64,000 bases of DNA from Axinella damicornis (lineage: Eukaryota > Porifera > Demospongiae > Axinellida > Axinellidae). A program made the translations under genes and the position numbers. Positions 1 through 10,277 of this stretch are shown here, piece by piece. The number at the start of each line of letters is the position of its first letter. Within the stretch, counting starts at the first letter, position 1. The notes beneath the pieces were generated by a model. It was not told the DNA's origin and did no database searches. It saw only the letters and a list, made by a program, of their open reading frames with translations. The stretch is taken from assembly GCA_963931865.1 (NCBI GenBank), contig OZ007506.1:19379853-19443852 (forward strand), given 5' to 3'.

Positions 1-1
1 A

Positions 2-109
2 TATGCCATCAAGGTTGACCAGACGTATCCGAGTCTGTACGCACGTTTGGAGCTCGGCTACAGCTGGGATTCCACCCTGGAAGACGTGCTGTGCAAGTGC
101 CAAGCCTGA
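2..109 (+). CDS. 3' end of an unidentified protein-coding gene (partial)
   Basis: An open frame enters from the left edge and ends at TGA 107-109, giving 35 codons that finish with a Cys-rich tail (LCKCQA). The segment has balanced amino-acid use (YPSLYARLELGYSWDSTLED) and looks like a genuine C-terminus, but I do not recognise the family. It lies about 330 bases upstream of the first phosphofructokinase gene on the same strand. It could also be a chance open frame; the upstream sequence outside the window would decide. Confidence 0.4.
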   Translation, partial: YAIKVDQTYPSLYARLELGYSWDSTLEDVLCKCQA

Positions 110-440
110 TAATAGATTTGAACAAAATAACTACATTGAGTTGTGGCCTGAATGTGAACACTAATTTTTGCAAAGTAGACCAGAGCTATCAATTTTTGAG
201 TTTTTATTCTACGTACATGTACCGGGTACATTAATTTTGTAGCTAGCGTGTATAGTTTGTGTATACCGTAATTACAAGAAAATTTTAATTTTGCGTTCAC
301 TAAAATTTCATTACACGCGTACGCCTGCGCCTAGCGCCTAGCGCCTAGCGCCTACGGGTACCGGGTGGGTGTGGTTAATTATGTACTGATAAACAAATTT
401 GTGCGCAGAACGCGCGCGTGCATGGTGAAGATCGACTAGC
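110..440. other. Intergenic spacer / putative upstream region of the first PFK gene
   Basis: This stretch holds no gene. It contains four tandem copies of a 7-bp unit (GCGCCTA) at about 327-354, just upstream of the phosphofructokinase start, followed by a GC-rich stretch near 400-420. The position suggests promoter or 5' UTR sequence. No TATA box or other named site can be supported. Confidence 0.4.
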
Positions 441-2816
441 ATGGATATGGACGATTACAGTTGTGTGGGGACTCGAGTCTCCTTTGGAACGTCGATTACA
501 TCGAGCGTCGACCTTCTTACGGAGGAGAGAGCCCTGGGAGTCTTCACTAGCGGCGGGGACGCACAGGGTATGAACGCAGCCGTTCGAGCGGTCGTAAGAA
601 TGGCCATTTTCAACAAGATGAAAGCGTATGCAATAAAGGAAGGGTATCAGGGACTTGTGGAGGGAGGAGAGAACATAGTAGAGCTGCAGTGGTCAAGCGT
701 ATCCAACATTTTGCAGCGAGGTGGCACGATAATCGGAACAGCTCGTTGCAACGAGTTTCGAGAACGCGAAGGACGCCTCAAAGCAGCTCAAAATCTGATT
801 AAACGGGGCATCAACAATCTGGCGATTATTGGTGGTGATGGAAGCCTAACTGGGGCCAACATCTTCAAGGACGAGTGGAACGGGCTCGTGAAGGAGCTCA
901 GTGAATCGGGTCGTGTGACCGAGGAAGAGGCATCGAAATGCAGCTATCTGAACGTTGTCGGACTTGTTGGGTCTATTGATAACGACATGTGTGGGACTGA
1001 TATGACTATTGGGACTGATTCAGCTCTCCATCGCATCATTGAGGCCGTCGACTGTCTTACAAGTACGGCAGCAAGTCACCAACGAAGCTTCATCTTAGAA
1101 GTCATGGGTCGACATTGTGGCTACCTGGCCCAAATGGCAGGCATGGCAGGAGGTGCGGATTGGGTTCTGATTCCAGAGAACCCTCCAAGACCAGGCTGGG
1201 AGGAAGCCATGTGCGGAAAGGTCTCCAATTGTCGCAAGCTTGGTCGGAGGCACAGTTTGGTGATCATTGCAGAGGGTGCTGTGGACACTACTAATAAGCC
1301 CATCACATCGCAGTACGTTAAGGAAGTACTTGAGAAACGTCTGGGCCATGATACTAGGATCACCGTACTAGGCCACGTCCAGCGAGGCGGAAAACCATCA
1401 GCATACGATCGTGCCATAGCCTGCAGAATGGGAGCAGCGGCCACCCTCGTCCTTGTAAATGCACAAGGTGAGATACCACCAAAGATGATTGCAGTGCAAG
1501 GCAATCAGATTGTGCAGGTGCCGCTGATGGATTGTGTGAAACGCACGAGGGCCATTGACAAAGCCATGAAAGAGTGCGATTTCAAACTTGCATTGGAACT
1601 CAGAGGAGGCAGTTTCCAGCGCAGCATGAAGACCCTGAAGAGACTTGAGTCCTGTGGCACATCAGCATGTGGCAGCACTGATCTAAGCTCTGGAAACAAG
1701 TATCGATTTGCTATCATGAACATCGGAGCGCCTGCAGCTGGTACTAACAGCTGTACCAGAGCGTTTGTGAGGCTCATGGTGTATCAGGGTCACACTGTGT
1801 TGGGTGTCAGTGGAGGTTTCGAGGGTCTGTTGGAAGACCACATACATGAGATGACATGGCAGGAAGTGAACGAGTGGGGTTCCATAGGTGGTTCGAACCT
1901 TGGAACCAATCGCACCAGGCCTACTGCTAGTACCCTCCCTGAGATTGCTGCCAAGTTTGGCGAGCACAAAATCCAAGGTCTTCTCGTCATCGGTGGCTTT
2001 GAAGGCTATGAGGCCTTGCTTAGACTTGAAGAAGCTCGCAAGACCTACACGGCATTCAGAATCCCACTCCTTGGGATTGCAGCCACTGTGAGCAACAATG
2101 TCCCCGGCACCGATTACAGCCTGGGTTGCGATACTGCCCTCAACATGATCATGGCTGCCTGCGACACCCTGAAGCAGTCGGCTCATGCCAGCAGAAAGCG
2201 TGTTTTCGTTGTAGAGACGATGGGAGGTTACTGTGGCTACCTTGCCACAATGGCAGCCTTAGCTGGAGGTGCGGATGCTGCGTACATCTTTGAGGAGAAG
2301 TTTACGATTGCTGACCTTCAGCGGGACGTCACCTACCTCATTGGCAAGTTCAAAGATGGTCTTGAACGTGGGATGTTGCTGAGAAATGAGAAATGCAGCG
2401 GGAATTTCACCAATGAATTCCTTTGCCAGCTTCTGACAGAGGAGAGCCAAGGAATGTTTGTCACTCGAACCAATGTCCTCGGCCACTTGCAGCAGGGAGA
2501 TCGCCCGAGTCCCTATGATCGCATCCTTGGGGTCAAGTATGCATCACATGCAGTCGACTTCCTTATTCAGCAAGTCAAGGAGAACATGAACGCACGTGGA
2601 CAAGTACGAGCCATGTCCAGTGAATCCGCCTGCATGGCTGGCATACGAGGCACCATGTTCAAGAGCATATCGTTACAGGATCTCATTCCAGAGACGGACT
2701 TTGAACACCGCATTCCGAAACAGCAGTGGTGGATGTCACTTCGGTCACTTGTGAGTGTACTTGCAAAGCACAAGGAACACATCTTTTTGGGAGAGCAACA
2801 TCAAGCAACACTTTGA
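441..2816 (+). CDS. pfk: ATP-dependent 6-phosphofructokinase (animal two-lobed type), copy 1
   Basis: The product (791 aa) phosphorylates fructose 6-phosphate to fructose 1,6-bisphosphate, the committed step of cytosolic glycolysis. It has the duplicated eukaryotic layout. The N-terminal catalytic lobe has TSGGDAQGMNAAVRAVVR (36-53), GGDGSLTGAN (131-140), the catalytic loop GSIDNDMCGTDMTIGTDSAL (178-197; Asp180 corresponds to the bacterial general base) and MGRHCGYLA (222-230). The C-terminal regulatory lobe starts near residue 424 (RFAIMNIGAPAAGTNS) and carries the degenerate counterparts VSNNVPGTDYS and METMGG-like VETMGGYCGYLA, as in animal enzymes. Length matches the usual 780-820 aa. The gene is one uninterrupted exon. 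The ATG at 441 is the first in frame and has G at +4. A close paralog lies tail to tail with it at 3260-5734. Confidence 0.96.
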   Translation: MDMDDYSCVGTRVSFGTSITSSVDLLTEERALGVFTSGGDAQGMNAAVRAVVRMAIFNKMKAYAIKEGYQGLVEGGENIVELQWSSVSNILQRGGTIIGTARCNEFREREGRLKAAQNLIKRGINNLAIIGGDGSLTGANIFKDEWNGLVKELSESGRVTEEEASKCSYLNVVGLVGSIDNDMCGTDMTIGTDSALHRIIEAVDCLTSTAASHQRSFILEVMGRHCGYLAQMAGMAGGADWVLIPENPPRPGWEEAMCGKVSNCRKLGRRHSLVIIAEGAVDTTNKPITSQYVKEVLEKRLGHDTRITVLGHVQRGGKPSAYDRAIACRMGAAATLVLVNAQGEIPPKMIAVQGNQIVQVPLMDCVKRTRAIDKAMKECDFKLALELRGGSFQRSMKTLKRLESCGTSACGSTDLSSGNKYRFAIMNIGAPAAGTNSCTRAFVRLMVYQGHTVLGVSGGFEGLLEDHIHEMTWQEVNEWGSIGGSNLGTNRTRPTASTLPEIAAKFGEHKIQGLLVIGGFEGYEALLRLEEARKTYTAFRIPLLGIAATVSNNVPGTDYSLGCDTALNMIMAACDTLKQSAHASRKRVFVVETMGGYCGYLATMAALAGGADAAYIFEEKFTIADLQRDVTYLIGKFKDGLERGMLLRNEKCSGNFTNEFLCQLLTEESQGMFVTRTNVLGHLQQGDRPSPYDRILGVKYASHAVDFLIQQVKENMNARGQVRAMSSESACMAGIRGTMFKSISLQDLIPETDFEHRIPKQQWWMSLRSLVSVLAKHKEHIFLGEQHQATL

Positions 2817-2981
2817 TGTGTGTACTCAACTCCTTTATCTTGATTGAGTGTATCATTGTGGCATGAGTTATTATATACATGGTCATGGCCTATGTTGTTA
2901 TAGCAACCATCTCTTGTACATGTATCCATAGTGTAGTCAATTTGTTTGTCTGTTGCTTAGCAACTGATATAATTGGCAGAA

Positions 2982-2987
2982 TTTATT
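2982..2987 (-). terminator. Possible poly(A) signal for PFK copy 2
   Basis: TTTATT on the plus strand is AATAAA on the minus strand, 273 bases past the stop of the reverse phosphofructokinase gene. If used, the two convergent 3' UTRs would overlap. Confidence 0.35.
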
Positions 2988-3057
2988 TAGACCATAGATC
3001 TGTTGCTTAGCAACAAATATATATTTTTCTATAGACTTGTGTTGCTGATCATGGCAA

Positions 3058-3063
3058 AATAAA
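3058..3063 (+). terminator. Poly(A) signal AATAAA for PFK copy 1
   Basis: AATAAA occurs 242 bases past the stop codon of the forward phosphofructokinase gene. It is the only canonical hexamer on that strand in the spacer. Confidence 0.55.
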
Positions 3064-3259
3064 ACTTATGTGAGCATAGCAACGTACTGTTGTTAGTCAG
3101 TATAATTATACAATATTATAGGAATGGTCATCAAAATTAATTCAGCATTAATTATACACACCTACAATTGCAATACTGGCACTCAAATTAATATGGGTAA
3201 AGGTGATTATAATTATTATAATAATAATAATTATGTTCATCGATCCATGAAATGGAATT

Positions 3260-5734
3260 TCACTGTGTCTTGAGGTATCGTTCACCTAGAAACTTGTGGT
3301 CCCTATTTCTCGCAAGAACCTTCAGCAAGCGGCGAAGGGACATCCACCACTGCGTGCTAGGGATCCTGTTTTCCGAGTCTGTTTCACAGCGAAGGGTCTG
3401 AATTGGCGTGGCAACCAACTTAGTGCCTCTAATTCCAAGCATACATGCAGATTCGTGTCCAGTGGCTTCAACAGTACCGGATTCTTTCTGATTTTTTGGT
3501 AGTTGCTCCCGAAAGAAATCAACGGCATACGCAGCATACTGGACTCCAAGGATTCGATCGTAAGGGGAAGGGCGGTCTCCCTGCTGCAAATGGCCAAGAA
3601 TGTTGGAGTGCGTGACAAAGACTCCTTTACCTTCTTCTGCAAGTAGTTGGCACATGAAGTCGCTTGTGAAGTGGACGTTGCAATTTTCATTTCGTATAAT
3701 CATTCCTCGCTCGAGCTTATCTTTCTTGAACTTCCCTGTCAGGCAGGCAACGTCCTTTTGCATGTCTGAAATGCTAAATTTCTCTTCGAAAATGTATGCA
3801 GCATCTGCACCTGCAGCTAGCCCAGCCATGGTAGCAAGGTAGCCACAATTGCCACCCATCGTTTCCACCACAAAAACCCTCTTCCTACTAGCATGTGCAG
3901 ACTGCCTGAGAATGTCGCAGGACGCCACAATGGTGTTCAGGGCGGTATCGCATCCTATACTGTATTCAGTACCCGGGACATTGTTGCTGATTGTAGCGGC
4001 AACTCCAAGCATTGGGATCCTGAAGGAAAGGTATCGATCTCGGTACTTCTCCAAGAAGAGCAAGGTCTCATACCCTTCAAAGCCACCGATTACCAAGAGG
4101 CCTTGGACATTATGCTTAACAAACTTGGCTGAGATTCTCGGGAGATCTTGCTCTGTGGGAAGGATGCGGTTGGTTCCAAGGTACGATCCACCAGCTGAGC
4201 CTAATTCACTCACTTCTAACCAACTCATTTCATGAAACTTATTCTCAAGCAGGCCTTCAATTCCTTCGCTAATTCCCAAAACGGTATGGCCTCGATATGT
4301 CATCAGCCTCACAAATGATCGGACAGCACTATTCATACCAGCTGCTGGAGCACCAATATTCATGACTGCAAAGCGATACTTTGGGCCAGGGTCAGGAGAA
4401 AGACCATCACAAAGACAGTCTGCTGGACCACAAGCTGCAAGACGTTTCAAGATTCTTAGATTTCGTGAGAAACCTTCACCCCTCAATTCAACAGCCAGCT
4501 TGAAGTTGCATTCATCCATGGCTTTGTTGATCGCTCTTGTCCGTTCCACACAGCTCATTAGGGGAGCTTCAACAATTGTATTGCCCTGGACCCCAATCAT
4601 CTTGGGGGGGATTTCGCCTTGTGCTTGCATGAGGACAAGGGCGGCTGCAGCTCCCATTCGGCACCCAATCAACCGATCGTACACAGAGGGTTTTCCACCT
4701 CGCTGAACATGACCTAGAACAGTGATCCTGGTATCGTGGCCAAGTTTCTTTTCAAGCACATCCTTGACATACTTAGATGTGATGGGCTTGTTTTTGGTGT
4801 CCACAGCACCCTCTGCCATGATGACCAGACTAAGCCTCCGTCCTTGCTTGCGACAACTGGACAGCTTTTGACACATTGCCTCCTCCCACCCACGCTCTGG
4901 GGGCTTCTCCGGAATCAGAACCCAATCTGCACATCCGGCCAAGCCTGCCATCAGCGCTAAATAGCCACAGTGTCGACCCATGACCTCTAGGACGAAGCTT
5001 CGCTGGTGGCTTGCTGCTGTACTTGTGAGGCAATCGATGGCCTCAATGATGCGATGGAGGGCTGAATCAGTGCCGATGGTCATATCAGTACCACACATGT
5101 CGTTGTCGATGGAGCCCACAAGCCCAACGATATTCAGGTAGCTGCATGCAGATGCTTCTCCATCTGTTATGCGGCCAGACTTGCGGAGCTCGCTTATGAG
5201 ACTTTTCCACTCGCTCTTGAACACATTGGCTCCAGTAAGACTTCCATCTCCTCCAATGACGACCAGATTATTGGTTCCTAGCTTCACGAGGTTTTCTGCA
5301 GCTTTCAAGCGACCTTCCCGTTCGCGAAATGCTTTGCAGCGTGCAGTGCCAATGGCGGTACCTCCACTATGCAGAATGTTCGAAACGGAGGCCCAGTTGC
5401 ACTCCTCAATGCAGGCTCCACCGTCAACTAGCCCTTGGTACCCTTCATGGATTGCAAACGCCCGGAAGTTGTTGAAGAGTGCCATTCTCACGATGGCTCG
5501 GAGGGCTGCGTTCATCCCTTGGGCATCTCCGCCGCTCGTCAGCACTGCAATACTACTCTCGACTATAACATCATCGCTGGAATAGTCGATGCTCTCCGAG
5601 AGCAGCCTATTCCCACCGAAGGACAATCGCTTCCCCGCACAGCTCTCTGCCATGAATCTGTTCACTCTGCGTGTCGCCGTCTGAAGAAAATTTCCCAGGA
5701 CCGACTTTTTGGACTCCAGTTTACATTCTTGCAA
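3260..5734 (-). CDS. pfk: ATP-dependent 6-phosphofructokinase (animal two-lobed type), copy 2
   Basis: This 824-aa intronless paralog of the neighbouring gene has the same reaction and lobes. The N-terminal lobe has LTSGGDAQGMNAALRAIVR (64-82), GGDGSLTGAN and the catalytic loop GSIDNDMCGTDMTIGTDSAL, then MGRHCGYLALMAG. The C-terminal lobe has MNIGAPAAGMNSAVRSFVR, SNNVPGTEYSIGCDTALN and HLQQGDRPSPYDRILGV. It carries an N-terminal extension of about 30 residues relative to copy 1 (basic, starting MQECKLESKK); Met28 is an alternative start. All catalytic motifs are intact, so both genes look functional. Different N-termini and scattered substitutions suggest two isozymes, possibly with separate regulation (inference). 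The arrangement is convergent, with 443 bases between stops. Confidence 0.96.
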   Translation of the reverse strand: MQECKLESKKSVLGNFLQTATRRVNRFMAESCAGKRLSFGGNRLLSESIDYSSDDVIVESSIAVLTSGGDAQGMNAALRAIVRMALFNNFRAFAIHEGYQGLVDGGACIEECNWASVSNILHSGGTAIGTARCKAFREREGRLKAAENLVKLGTNNLVVIGGDGSLTGANVFKSEWKSLISELRKSGRITDGEASACSYLNIVGLVGSIDNDMCGTDMTIGTDSALHRIIEAIDCLTSTAASHQRSFVLEVMGRHCGYLALMAGLAGCADWVLIPEKPPERGWEEAMCQKLSSCRKQGRRLSLVIMAEGAVDTKNKPITSKYVKDVLEKKLGHDTRITVLGHVQRGGKPSVYDRLIGCRMGAAAALVLMQAQGEIPPKMIGVQGNTIVEAPLMSCVERTRAINKAMDECNFKLAVELRGEGFSRNLRILKRLAACGPADCLCDGLSPDPGPKYRFAVMNIGAPAAGMNSAVRSFVRLMTYRGHTVLGISEGIEGLLENKFHEMSWLEVSELGSAGGSYLGTNRILPTEQDLPRISAKFVKHNVQGLLVIGGFEGYETLLFLEKYRDRYLSFRIPMLGVAATISNNVPGTEYSIGCDTALNTIVASCDILRQSAHASRKRVFVVETMGGNCGYLATMAGLAAGADAAYIFEEKFSISDMQKDVACLTGKFKKDKLERGMIIRNENCNVHFTSDFMCQLLAEEGKGVFVTHSNILGHLQQGDRPSPYDRILGVQYAAYAVDFFREQLPKNQKESGTVEATGHESACMLGIRGTKLVATPIQTLRCETDSENRIPSTQWWMSLRRLLKVLARNRDHKFLGERYLKTQ

Positions 5735-5912
5735 GGTCAGTACAAGGTCGACAACGTGTATTGATAAGTATAAAGTGCGACGGGTTCACAACCTAGTGGC
5801 TCAAGCTAGTCCGGTTCCCCGGTTAGGTCTGGGAACCAGACTAGACAGAAAGTCTCGTTCGAAGGACACACTTGCCGGGGCCTGGGAACAAGGTTAGTTT
5901 GGCATCAATAAA

Positions 5913-5944
5913 CAAGAGTTCATAACAATTGTTATGAACTCTTG
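5913..5944. repeat. 32-bp perfect palindrome
   Basis: CAAGAGTTCATAACAA is followed immediately by its exact reverse complement, with no spacer. It sits about 180 bases upstream of the reverse phosphofructokinase start. It could be a cruciform, a dimeric protein-binding site or a miniature hairpin element. Confidence 0.85.
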
Positions 5945-6355
5945 GCATTATGATAGACTCTAGGGTATGCTTCCGGGACTATAATCGCAGCCGTGGAGAA
6001 AAACCACAGCTGCAAGGGAGGAGGCCTGGGAATGGGGCTACTCTTGTGCTAGGTAGCTATACGGTGTGTCCCACAGGAATTACATGATACTACACTACTT
6101 GTAGCTGAGAAGTCACATGTGAACTTTTGTGTGGTATGGTCAGGTTCATAATTGTAATTGTGCAATTTGTGATTGCCTAGTACATGTAATTGCAACTGTA
6201 ATTAGAGGCCAGTTTACATGAATGTTTTTTACCACCGATTTGCAACCCTAATTTACAAGCAGGAGTCCGGCGTGTGTCAGAGTTTCGAGGTGAGTAATCC
6301 TTGAATGGTTCCAGCTTGTGTTCCTTATACATGCAGCTGTGCATTAACTCCCCCC

Positions 6356-6386
<31 letters not shown>

Positions 6387-8337
6387 TGGATTTCTATACG
6401 TATGTTCAACCGTTCATCATGTGTGTGGAAACATGCAATTAGCTATAGTCTAACCAGGAGCTTATGAGCGCCGCAAAGTGTCATGAAGAAGTGTCAAACT
6501 ACTGTACTTGTTAGGTTCCATCTGTTGACAAGTTAGCAGTCCCACAACGCTCCTTGGACAGAAGGGCTACAACTTTGTTAAGGTTACGGGATACCGAATC
6601 AGTAATTAAGGTAATTAAAAGACGTCACTTCCTGTGTGCCATACAGATAATTTGTGGGGTTCATGTGTTCCCTGCATGATGTGTGAAAAACTATAGCTAA
6701 CTGTAGCAATCACTCATGATAGCACACACAACACCTGCCCACCTACGTACTGCATGTGGGCCTGGGTACGAGGCTAGAGCTGCTTATGCATCCAGACAAG
6801 AAGGTCATTGCTCCTGCACTGAGGGTGGTCGGGAATATTCTCACAGGCGATGAGGTCATTGCTCCTGCACTGAATATTCGATGATGTACAAACACAGGTG
6901 TAAGGAGTGTTAATTTTTGCTGTTTATTATACCCTGCACCTGATGGTTATGCTAGTTGGATGCTCCTTCCCGTTATGGGCTCCTGGTCTAACCTATTGTT
7001 ACACCATGTGCTGGTTTATGTACATGTACACATGGTTTATGTACACACACACACACACACACACACCATGTTGCTATGGAAACAGCATGTATATACACCT
7101 CATTAAACTGACCAGGACGTCGCGGGCTAGTCTTCGGCGCATTGCGCAGAGCGGCGCGCACTAAATAGAATACCAGCCTGAAGCACTATACTAACACATG
7201 GAGGCAGCCTCACACAAGCTACTAACAATTTTAAACCACAGAATAAAATCAGAAACATACCTGACAAGTTCATGACAACCACAGCTCACGAGTACCACTC
7301 TCGTAGAATGCGGGTACGTATCGTTTAGACGGACAGCTGCTTTGTATCCAGAGCAGGACGCTCGAGTACAAGCAAGAATCACCTTCAAGGACACATTTTA
7401 GGCTACAATTGGCTCTGTACTGCCACTATGTTCAGCGGTTAGACAAAAACTATACGTACCCGCAAAGTACAGTTGCTGGACATCCTGGATCTCTCTTTTG
7501 GATTGGTGTCCTTCCGTCAGTCAAACTGGGCTGTGGTTCAAATAACTTTCGCCCGAACAACAACAGCTTTAGCCAGAGACTTCGCCCACAAAACGTACAA
7601 CGACGCCTTGGCACGCACTGGCTGCCTCTACACTTTCCACGATGTCTAATTGACTTCCGCAAAAGGTCAATAGGTTCACGAAAATTGACAGTACAGCTGG
7701 AAAACAATACTCGCGCGTAGCACGCTAATTGAATTAATACGCGACTAGCCCGCGACCACCTTAGGCACATGTACAGGTAGCTAGCTATATCCAAACAGCA
7801 GTTGTTACTAATGTCGCTATACATATACCAACTGGCCATGGTCTGTGTAATAACTAGTGCATACGTGAATGCACGCAGAAGAGCCTCGCGGGAAGCGAGT
7901 TAGTAGTTGCTGTAAGACCAACTATCTGGCAATCCCAGGAATAGAGATTGTTATGTTTATGTATTCACAGCCTGGTACATGGTAAGTATATTCATGTGAC
8001 TCATCGGTGGCCGGGTAAGTATATTCACGATACCCATAATCATTTTTGGAGCTACAACTCTGTATTATAAGTAGCAGCAGACACCATAATATTGTAAGGA
8101 CGACATTCGCTGCGTTAGTGCCCACGCGCACTTGTGAGAGTTCACCCCGCGCACTTGCCTTGCACAGTGACAGTGCGTATGAGTGACGTCCTTATTGCAT
8201 TCCTGAGCGTTACAAACATATATATATATATATACATATTATATATATATATATATATACGCTAGCTCAGATTCGACTGCCCTGCTGCACGATTAGTTGC
8301 CTCGCTTCCCGCTCGGCAATTATAACATGCTGAAACG

Positions 8338-8992
8338 TTAAGGTTACGATGTACAATTTGATAAACGTTTTTGCTGGTAACTTTGCCGCTTTATATCTCA
8401 GGAACTATAATAGATATCAATCCGAAACAAGTTGCATTCCAACATTCCAACACCACATGAAAGAAGTATGAACACCAGGAACAGGAAAGTAAAATGCCTC
8501 AAGGCATTTGGACCTAGGCAATTAGACTCACTGTTCAAGCGCTTTTGCGCCAAATTACTGAGAGGCAGACGGTAGCCCAACCCTCAAAAATTCTCCAGCA
8601 CTAGTACACAGTACTTGCTAGGTCGTCACGAAGAGATATTCGGCGATCTGCGTCTACTTTTAGTTACATGTACAAAAACTTACCGGTTCAGCCAAGATGA
8701 GCATTCTGTAGGCATGCATAGCCTCTGTTTTATGCCCCAATTTCGTGATATCGCTTCGTGCCGCCCTGCAAAATACATCTGGCTACACGTGCAGCAAGTC
8801 AAAATTCATGAGAAACAATTTCCCTTTGTTATATTTGGCGCAAGGTATGAAATACTGTAAGGTCTCATTAGTCTGTTGTTAATTGAATTTGTACCGCGTT
8901 TACGTGTACCGCTTCCGCTATGAATAACATTATCTCGTTGTTTTATGTAAACAAACTGACAGCTGCCTCCTAATTGTTCATCGTAACCTTAA
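8338..8992. mobile_element. TTAA-flanked non-autonomous element (TTAAGGTTACG ends)
   Basis: The left end TTAAGGTTACGATGTACAAT and the right end are inverted repeats (20 of 21 positions) and both outer edges read TTAA, consistent with TTAA target-site insertion. The 655-bp interior has no transposase. A shorter relative lies at 18449-18657, and a solo left end TTAAGGTTACGG occurs near 6577. Superfamily is uncertain: piggyBac-like and Kolobok-like elements both use TTAA. Confidence 0.6.
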
Positions 8993-9059
8993 TGAATAAT
9001 GTACCTGCTGTTTCTATGGCAACATAGCATATAATTAGACTCCTGGTAGGGGGATCCGA

Positions 9060-9230
9060 AGTTCTGCTCAGTGCCAGTAAAATGCTCATGGTGAAACATC
9101 CTACCACCTTTTGTACTGCAAGTGACAAAAGCTGGGCAGAAGCTTGGGAACAACACTAATCTACCTACAGAATGTGAATAATTATGTTATTAACCATAGA
9201 TATATTTCCAGGCCTCTGTCCAGCCATCTT
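9060..9230. repeat. Dispersed repeat, copy A
   Basis: The words TTTGTACTGCAAGTGACA, CTAATCTA and CAGAATGTGAATA followed by TTAACCAT occur in the same order and spacing here and at 16125-16290, showing an old interspersed repeat. No ends or coding sequence were identified. Confidence 0.5.
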
Positions 9231-10277
9231 TAGTCACCTGCACTGTACAAGGTTTGAATGAACGCCTGTTTGGAGCAATGCTGCTTCCACTAGTAGCTAT
9301 AGATCTGGTGATACCCCAAGCCCAATGTTTGGTGGTGGAGCATCACATCATCAGGCATGTGGACACATTGGCCCCTCCCCCTCGTCTTAACTATTTCAAA
9401 TCTTCCAGTAGTTTGCAGTTCATCTAGGATGTATGGTAGGCCCATGCACGGCAACAATGACAAACTAAGCCCAGCCCAGTCTAAGTCTAACCGTGCCCTG
9501 GTTAGGTGCTCTAGTAGGCACCTCAAGAAATCTTCCTTTCATCATGTATTGTAACTTTAATTATTGTGCTGGGAATAAGATATACCATGTTGCTATTGAA
9601 ACAGCTCCAAACCAGTAAGATTGCATCACCGATGTACACCGACTTATACGGGATGTGCCGTAAGCCAGCCACCTATGAGCAGCCAGTGCACAAGGCTAGA
9701 TGTAGGTACGATCTGGTGAATACAAATACAATCACAGTCTGCTGAAGTATCCTCAAGGTGAGAGAAAGACCTGCAAAGCCTCATTCTGAAAGGTGAGTTT
9801 GCTGTGACAGTGAAATCGGTCAGTTAGACCATGGCATTGCAGCAGCTCGTTCGTATGTCTCCATTGTCGACACATTGTTGATGAGCTGTACTACGAAAAC
9901 TTTTCGTTAATGCCACGAAAATTTTACACACGAAATATTTTTAACACGAAAACTTCCCTATATCTACGGTATATAGCTAGATACCAGGAGTGTGATTGCC
10001 ACTTGATACCAATTCAATATACAATTTGAAGCATAGCACAATGAAATTGATGTGGGTGTGGTTATATCATTCACAGTACACACAAGCTAGCTATGCAGCT
10101 GCAGCTGCATTTATGGGTGAAGAAAATCAATTCTACAATGGCTTAGTATTTTGTTTTAACGACAAAGTTTGGACTTTACTCAAAACTGTTCACAATCATT
10201 ATCCTATTAGCTACATGTGTTCATGTTAGGGGTGACGAGTGCATGCAGTCAGTGTGGTGTTCCTGCCTCTGCAGTGT

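Larger units (their letters stand above)
2817..3259. other. Shared 3' region between the two convergent PFK genes
   Basis: This spacer should hold both 3' UTRs. It contains two copies of a palindrome GTTGCTTAGCAAC (about 2951-2963 and 3001-3013) in a longer repeat TCTGTTGCTTAGCAAC, plus a related TTGTTATAGCAACC near 2895. The rest is AT-rich with an (ATA/AAT)n-like patch at 3206-3232. No coding potential was seen. Confidence 0.6.
5735..10277. other. Repeat-rich intergenic region
   Basis: No recognisable gene was found in 4.5 kb. Contents include fragments of the CTAGCCTCG-ended element near 5879, 6024 and 6757; a 32-bp perfect palindrome at 5913-5944; CA runs at 6357-6386 and 7044-7065; an AT dinucleotide tract at 8218-8260; a TTAA-flanked element at 8338-8992; and a repeat at 9060-9230 that recurs at 16125-16290. 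Related CCATGTTGCTATGGAAACAGC-like words occur near 7066 and 9586. Open frames at 7409-7839 lie antisense to each other and match no family I know. Confidence 0.7.

Noticed and set aside
1095..2886. Several 60-170 codon frames antisense to PFK copy 1
   Set aside because: They are shadows of a strongly conserved coding exon; none has domain motifs or its own splice or start context.
3296..5764. Plus-strand frames (up to 138 codons) across PFK copy 2
   Set aside because: They are antisense shadows of the intact reverse gene.
7409..7839. Overlapping 103- and 129-codon frames on opposite strands
   Set aside because: No recognisable domain, no splice context linking to other exons, and repeat-rich surroundings; not supported as a gene.
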